A DNA stretch of 64,000 nt from Ananas comosus (lineage: Eukaryota; Streptophyta; Magnoliopsida; Poales; Bromeliaceae), in contig NC_033621.1 in NCBI RefSeq assembly GCF_001540865.1, positions 17,737,664 to 17,801,663 of the forward strand, given 5' to 3'. The notes below the pieces were generated by a model. That model worked only from the letters and a program-made list of their open reading frames with translations, had not been told where the DNA came from and searched no databases. A program made the position numbers and the translations under genes. Positions 58,769-64,000 of this stretch are shown here, piece after piece. Each line of letters starts with the position of its first letter. The first letter of the stretch is position 1.

Positions 58769-59991
58769 TGTTAGGTCCTATGTGTTGGCAAGTTTCGTGG
58801 GTCGAGTCGGAGTCTTGAAGAAGTCCGGAGCGGAGTATTAAAGATCGAAGAATCCAAGACTTCGAAGAATCGGAAAGGACGCAAAACATGCAAAACTTGA
58901 ATCACGATGCGTAGGTAAGCTTTAAATCTTGTTTATGGTGATTCATACTTAATTATAGATCTTAGAATCATGTTTTCAAGTTATAATTGATTAGAAAGTT
59001 TCTAAGAGTTTGTAAAACCCAAAACAATGCATTTTCAGCGAAAATTGCATTGTTGTACCGGTACAAGGCTTTTCTGTCCAGGGTACAGCCATCAACATTT
59101 GCGCAGATAGTTTGATGGTTGTTCCGGTACAAGCTTCATGCTGTACCGGTACAAGCCCTGTTCCGGAACAAGCTAAAGCTATCTAGGGTACAGGAGCTTC
59201 GCAGAAAAATCTTCCGTCATGGTGTACCCTGGACAGCTTTCCTTGTTCCGGTACAAGGTGCTGATTTTGGAAAGAAACTTTCTAATCCTACTCTGTTTTG
59301 ATTCTAAAGTCTATAAATAAGCTATAGGGGTTCTCTAATTGATTAAGCATCACGAAAATACATATTTGAGAAACCCTAGAGGCTCGGATTTCATCACAAA
59401 CCTATTTTCTACAAAAAGCCTCTTTTAGATCAAATCGAGATATTGAAATTTGATATTAATATGTCGATTTGATCTCCGCTTCGCTTGGAGTTCTATTCCC
59501 TGGTTTTCTACGATACTCCAAAGCGAAGGATCACCATATTCATGATATTCTTCATGGTGGCGTCGTGGATTCGGCGTATTTGACGGCGGTTCGTGGATTC
59601 GGATCGTGGGCTCGTGGATTCGAGTGGCGTCGTGGATTCGGCGTGCTTAAAGCTTCGTGGATTCGAAGTGGGGGCGTTCGTGGATTCGGACGTGAGGGCG
59701 TGGACAACCCGGAGGGTAGCGCGAAGATTCATAGGAGGTTAAGAGAGGTTGAGTCCGTGGAGTCGGTAATCACCTTGTAATCTTTTCTCTTAGTGAATTA
59801 TTTTTTCGCGTGTTGGTCCCGTGGGTTTTTCTCCAAGTTGGAGTTTTCCCACGTAAATCTCGGTGTGCTTTTTATTTTCCGCATTTATTTTTATTGCATC
59901 GAGATTTGTGGTTTTTGGCCGTTCACCTATTCACCCCCCTCTAGGTGATAGATACAATCTAGATAGATCCTTGGGCTCCTCAAAACTTTCA
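58769..59991 (+). repeat. 3' LTR of the SIRE-like element
   Basis: 1223 bp from TGTTAGGTCC to AAAACTTTCA. It has ACCGGTAC palindromes at about 59055-59255, a TATAAATAAG box near 59312, a GTGGATTCG-rich repeat (59570-59690) and CACCCCCCTCTAGGTGA near the end. Confidence 0.85.
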
Positions 59992-61283
59992 CGAGTGCTC
60001 CTTTTGGGCTTCTACCATTGTCGCCAAGTAGGCTATACATCCACCCTTTATCATTTTCCTTCCCTTCGCCGCCGATACGATCGTCGCGAAGCGCGAGCTT
60101 TTACACGCCCGGTATACTAACTCTTCTTGATTAGGCTCACGGAATGTAATCACCTTGCTTTCACAATCTATCATGGCATAATACTTGGAGAGCCAGTTGA
60201 TCCCCAAGATTACATCGAATCCCCATATTCGCTCTAGCACTAGTAGATCTATCAGCATAATCCAATCACCGATCTGTACTGGACAAGCCAAGCACTCATC
60301 ATGAACACGGAACGAGTGCTCTGGAGCATTCACCCACCAATAATCCTCATTATGCGTGATCTCTATGCCATGAGTTTGTGCAAATGATCCGCCTACGAAT
60401 GAATGCGATGCACCTGTGTCGAATAAAGCTCTAGCTCTAGTGTCTTTAATCAAGATAATACATACCACGACGTCGTCAGGAACTGCAGGCTGCTCCTCCA
60501 CCTGAGTGGCAAAAACTCGCCCACTCGGTGCTCTAGATGCCTCCGGCTGACGCAATGCAGATGAGCGTCCAGCCGACATAGCTGGGGGCAACTCCGCAAG
60601 CTGTCTCGGGATAGAAGGAACTGATGCCGTCGTCGGCGCAGACGACGCCCATCCTGGGCACTCACGGATAAGGTGTCCCGGTTGGCCGCACTTGAAGCAC
60701 TTTTCTTCACGTTGCGGGCAAGTCGCCGGTCGACCACCACAAATGACACACCGAGGAGGCCTCCAACTCCTCCTCTGCTATCGGGGATACCGAGGGAGTT
60801 TCTTAGCACTTGGCCGGCCCCCGGCACCACCCGCCGATCGCTTCTTGCCTTTGTCCCTTGACTTCGCCATAGCCTCACGCTCCTCTCGCACGTGGGCATC
60901 GCCGTGCTTCGCCCACAATGCGCGATCGAAGACCTCAGCAAAGGTCGTGAGCTTGAACAATTGCACGGCTATATAAATCCCCGGTCGAAGTCCTCGCAAG
61001 AACCAGTCGGCCCGATCCCGGTCATCTCGAACAACCTCCGGGACGCAATCTATGATGTGGGAAAGCTCCTGCTCGTAGTCTGCTACCGAGCGATCTCCTT
61101 GCCTTAGCTTGCGAAATTTTTCTTGTAGCTTCTGCTTCACCGTGTCGAGGGAGTAATTTGCGAACATCTCCCTCTTGAACTCCTCCTACAGCATAGGCAG
61201 AAGGTCAGAAAGCCGATCTCGCTTCACCCGCTTCCACCACACCTTTGCCGCCTTCTCAAGACAATGAGTAGCGAGGTGCACCT
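59992..61283 (-). pseudogene. Tekay-2 gag and protease (broken, truncated)
   Basis: Reading leftwards from 61283: gag domain ([19 protein letters not shown]), a basic linker, a first cysteine cluster (CVICGG), a CCHC knuckle [14 protein letters not shown] (about 60700-60660) and protease with [15 protein letters not shown] (about 60420-60380). It continues across the SIRE-like insertion into RT at 52514. A stop follows the basic linker near 60778 and a second shift lies near 61167-61190. The N-terminal part of gag is beyond the LTR inserted at 61284. Confidence 0.85.
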
Positions 61284-62502
61284 TGTAGCATACCAAACTT
61301 CTAAAGTTATGAAGTTACGGAGTATGCTAGGTTAGAGAAGCTATTGGAATGATTCCGGTGAAGTTCAAGAGCATTCGGGTGTTTCGGTGCAGGTAGGGCG
61401 CGAAAACGGAGCCCGAAAGGCTATGTTGGATCATGGACTAAATCCGGCAAAGGTGTGGATGAAAAGATGGTTTAAATATGCTCGAAAATATGTTTTGAGA
61501 GTCTCGGTTCAATTTGAAATGAATCGGGGGCCTAACGAGTGAAAATAAGCGAAAACGGACCAAAATTGGCCAAAAGGCTAAAATTTTGGCTAAGTCTGGA
61601 AAACGCTAAATTTCTGGACCTACGGGGTCCGGACCCTGGCTTCAAGGTCCGGACCCTGAGCCCGAAAATTGCCCAGAAATAGCAGGGGGCTGATTGTAAT
61701 TGTGGAGGGATTGCTTTAGAAAGAGGCCTCAACCTCTTCTTCTCCTTCTTCACAGCAAACGCACACACACCCACACACAATGTAGAGAGAGCGACCTTCC
61801 CCTCTCTCTAGATATCCCTCTCCTCCCCCTATGTCTCTCTCTAAAAGTTTGGATTTGGAGGAAAAGGAGCTCGTGAACGCGTAGGAGGCGACGGCTCGAG
61901 CCTTCATGCGTCCGTTTGAGCAGCATGCTTCCGTCTCGGCGTTCGCAATTTAGTAAGTATTTGGGATTTGGTTAAATCCTTTATGCTTAGTGTTCTAATG
62001 GACTCTAAAGTGTTTCTAGCATGTTTTCTCTATGGGATTTTGGGCTAATTAGAGATTATGGCATGCTAGGGCTAGAAGGGGGATTTTTGTTAATGTAGGG
62101 GTTTGATCTGAATTAACCCTATGTAAACCTAATTGCTAGGTGTACGAACGCGTCGGTGAAGTCGGTTCGGCGATCCGTCGAGCCTACACGAAGATATTGC
62201 CGAAACGGACGTTTCGGCTTCATTTCCGCCTGGAAGGCCGAGGCGGCGCCCAAAAATCACGAGAACAGATCCGGAGCATCGCGGCGTCAAGCTGTAGACC
62301 TTTAATATCCGGGGCCGCGAATCGGCGCACTTTTGCTGTGCAATTGCAAGATCGGGCCGAGCTGGGCGGCGTGTGCCGCGGGAGGCCGATTGCAAATGAC
62401 TACAAGCAATCGGAGAGTGATTCGAGGTGGGTTGTGCTCACCGAAGTTATTAGCTCGCTTCCATGTCGAAGCGAAGTGTAGTTCTCGTTGATGCTTGTGA
62501 TG

Positions 62503-62640
62503 TAAATGCTAGATGAATGCATATAGTGAGTTAAATGCTAGATGGATACATGTAGTGAGTTAAATGCTAGATGAATGCATATAATGTGATGAATGCTAGA
62601 TGAATGCATATAATGTGTTGAATGCTAGATGAATGCACGA
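62503..62640. repeat. Tandem repeat around AAATGCTAGATGAATGCATA
   Basis: About four imperfect units of roughly 30-39 bp in the LTR, at the same relative place as the 58-bp repeat of the related solo LTR. Confidence 0.8.
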
Positions 62641-62761
62641 GTTAATGGCTATATTAATGCATGATTCATATTGTACTAGATGATGTAGCCTACTATTAGA
62701 ATCTACTAGATGAGATGCTATATGGAAATGTATGCATGTTGATATATCTTGAGATGCGAGT

Positions 62762-62762
<1 letters not shown>

Positions 62763-62848
<86 letters not shown>
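62763..62848. repeat. (TA)43 microsatellite
   Basis: Pure TA tract of about 86 bp inside the LTR, with no element inserted in it, unlike the TA tracts at 1-3150. Confidence 0.95.
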
Positions 62849-62851
<3 letters not shown>

Positions 62852-64000
62852 ATGAATGAGTTCCCGAGTCGATTGATATCTTGCATAAGAACTTAGTGTG
62901 GTAGAGACACTTGTGACATGATGACTATAGGGATAGGTGGATTTCTCGAGTCGTTGTCATATCTAGTTGACAGGGTATCCTCGAGTTGAGAGGATTGGAT
63001 CATACTCACAGTCTGTTTTGAGCTTGGAGTGGCCGCTCCACCCAAGCAGTACACTCCAAAGTTGTCACACGAGGGGCAGAGGTGATGTCCCGGTGCAGAG
63101 GTGATGTCCCGCAGACGGTCTCGGGTTTGCGAGAGAGTTGAGTCTCCTTACCTTACGAGATGGCATGGTGAGTCGAGGGCAACCCTTCGGGTTAGCCAAG
63201 GATTGGGTGATAAGCATATGAATCCCAGTAGAGTGGATTTGGTATCCCAGTTGAGTGGATCTAAGGCTGAGGTGCAAGTGAGACGTCCTTCACCTCGAGC
63301 CTGGCTTTGTGCGGTACTCCGTAGATGATTCACTCAAAACCAAGTCGAGTGGATAGCATGATAAAGGTAGTTAAAACCTTAAAAGCAAGCTATAACTGAC
63401 ATGGAATCTATGATAGAGAAAAACTTGGAAGTTAATTGGATGAGCTACGGATAGCAGGATTGAAAGTAGTATCGATTGAACTACTAGTTGGTTGCATAGT
63501 TGCATAAATCGCATGATTTTCATATTGCATATTGTGAGGCATGAACATGATAATGTTAGTTGCATAAATATATGATGATATGTATCTATCTGTGGATATT
63601 GTTGGACTAACATATTGCATTGCCTCCTTGGGCCTGGTAGGTCGAGCTTTTCCGTTGGGTGGCTGTACCCACTGGGAACTATGGACAATAGTTCTCACCC
63701 CCGTGTGGTTTTTGGTGGTACAGGTTCACACACGAGCGGCCCGGCGACGCGAGGAGAGGGCGTAGCTTCGTAGATAGCGCCCTACCACGGAGACCAGAGA
63801 TAGCGTTACCCCGAAGTGGTTTAGCTGGGGGTTGTAGAAAAAGGGAAGAAAACAATGTTGTAATAATATGATTGTATTTGGAAGAAAACGTAATCGAAAT
63901 TTGTAAATGCATAACTTGGGTTGAATGCTTGTAATAACTTAGTTGTTTATGTTTTTGATACTTCCTTATGCAATCTGTTGTTGAATACTGTTCCTGGTTG

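Larger units (their letters stand above)
52520..59991 (+). mobile_element. SIRE-like copia element lacking pol
   Basis: Flanked by CGAGT (52515-52519 and 59992-59996), so its limits are firm. 5' LTR start TGTTAGGTCC at 52520 recurs at 58769, the 3' LTR (58769-59991, 1223 bp). Inside are gag, and a two-part gene with a plant-transposon-type domain before a GGGGGA-rich tract. I find no protease, integrase, RT or RNase H, and the stated gaps (25 and 832 N) are too small to hold them. Two stretches next to the gaps are written in reverse (see findings). Confidence 0.85.
47040..61283 (-). mobile_element. Tekay-2: second Tekay/Del-type element, minus strand, incomplete
   Basis: 3' LTR 47040-49596, pol 49653-52514, then, after the SIRE-like insertion, pol start and gag 59992-61283, where another LTR cuts it. 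The left target duplication would be TGATT (47035-47039); its partner is outside the window. Gag-pol is of the same lineage as Tekay-1 but a different copy. Confidence 0.86.
61284..64000 (+). mobile_element. Tekay/Del-type LTR cutting Tekay-2, runs past the window end
   Basis: Starts TGTAGCATACC after CACCT (61279-61283, presumptive target duplication) and is related to the solo LTR at 23213 throughout. It has GTCCGGAC palindromes (61624-61662), a CT-rich leader (61790-61850), the TACGAACGCGTCGG block (62141-62155 onward), tandem repeats (62503-62640), a long TA tract and the stem-loop at 63676-63694. No coding sequence; I cannot tell if it is solo. Confidence 0.82.

Noticed and set aside
58805..58862. 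A biological inverted repeat explaining the match with 52556-52613
   Set aside because: An inverted repeat would match the complement; this matches only the uncomplemented reverse.

Overview
This window is plant nuclear DNA. One spliced, ordinary-looking gene sits near the left end (about 3.6-7.1 kb, minus strand). Almost everything to its right is a stack of LTR retrotransposons inserted into one another, with one CACTA-type DNA transposon end. The element families (Tekay/Del-type and Tat-type Ty3/gypsy, Tork-like and SIRE-like Ty1/copia, CACTA, short elements in TA microsatellites) point to a flowering plant. A monocot is my guess, not something the sequence proves. I found no rRNA, tRNA, CRISPR array or bacterial-type gene.

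Layout. 1-3225: seven complete or nearly complete short inverted-repeat elements, one element with a deleted left end and one fragment, each embedded in (TA)n, resembling the Micron class that targets microsatellites. 3622-7130: a five-exon plant coiled-coil protein gene of unknown function. 8106-9079: left part of an LTR. 9080-9089 plus 26099-26787: one reverse-oriented Tat LTR split by a 17-kb Tekay/Del element (Tekay-1, 9090-26098). Tekay-1 carries a solo LTR in each of its own LTRs (9573-13346 and 23213-26075). 27.1-35.18 kb: a decayed plant-mobile-domain gene with recognisable introns, interrupted by a copia element (29536-34522). 35185-44449: a forward Tat element (LTR, gag, protease, RT/RNase H) with a solo LTR (39189-42412) inside its protease region. 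44450-47039: a CACTA end with two putative exons and a copia-like solo LTR. 47040-61283: a second Tekay/Del element (Tekay-2, minus strand), split by a SIRE-like element (52520-59991) and cut at 61284 by another LTR that runs past the window end. Most insertions show 5-bp target duplications and TG...CA ends, so the order of events can be read.

The coding regions of the elements are broken by stops and frameshifts; I see no intact autonomous element. They do not work together as a pathway: the window is a record of successive insertions beside one host gene.

The most surprising signal is not biological. Left of each of the two multi-N gaps lies sequence written backwards without complementing. 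The 58 bases before the 25-N gap (52556-52613) are a perfect mirror of bases 58805-58862. About 2.0 kb before the 832-N gap (roughly 54741-56742) opens into a 244-codon reading frame only when the string is read right to left uncomplemented, and it supplies the missing first half of the protein whose second half lies just after the gap. Two further single-N positions (2144, 40688) join exact duplicates. These look like gap-filling faults and should be corrected before the region is interpreted. Biological points worth following are the microsatellite-nested element array, a copia element whose 5' LTR is an 87-bp remnant capped by an inverted copy of its own end, and stem-loops and other blocks shared by otherwise divergent LTRs.
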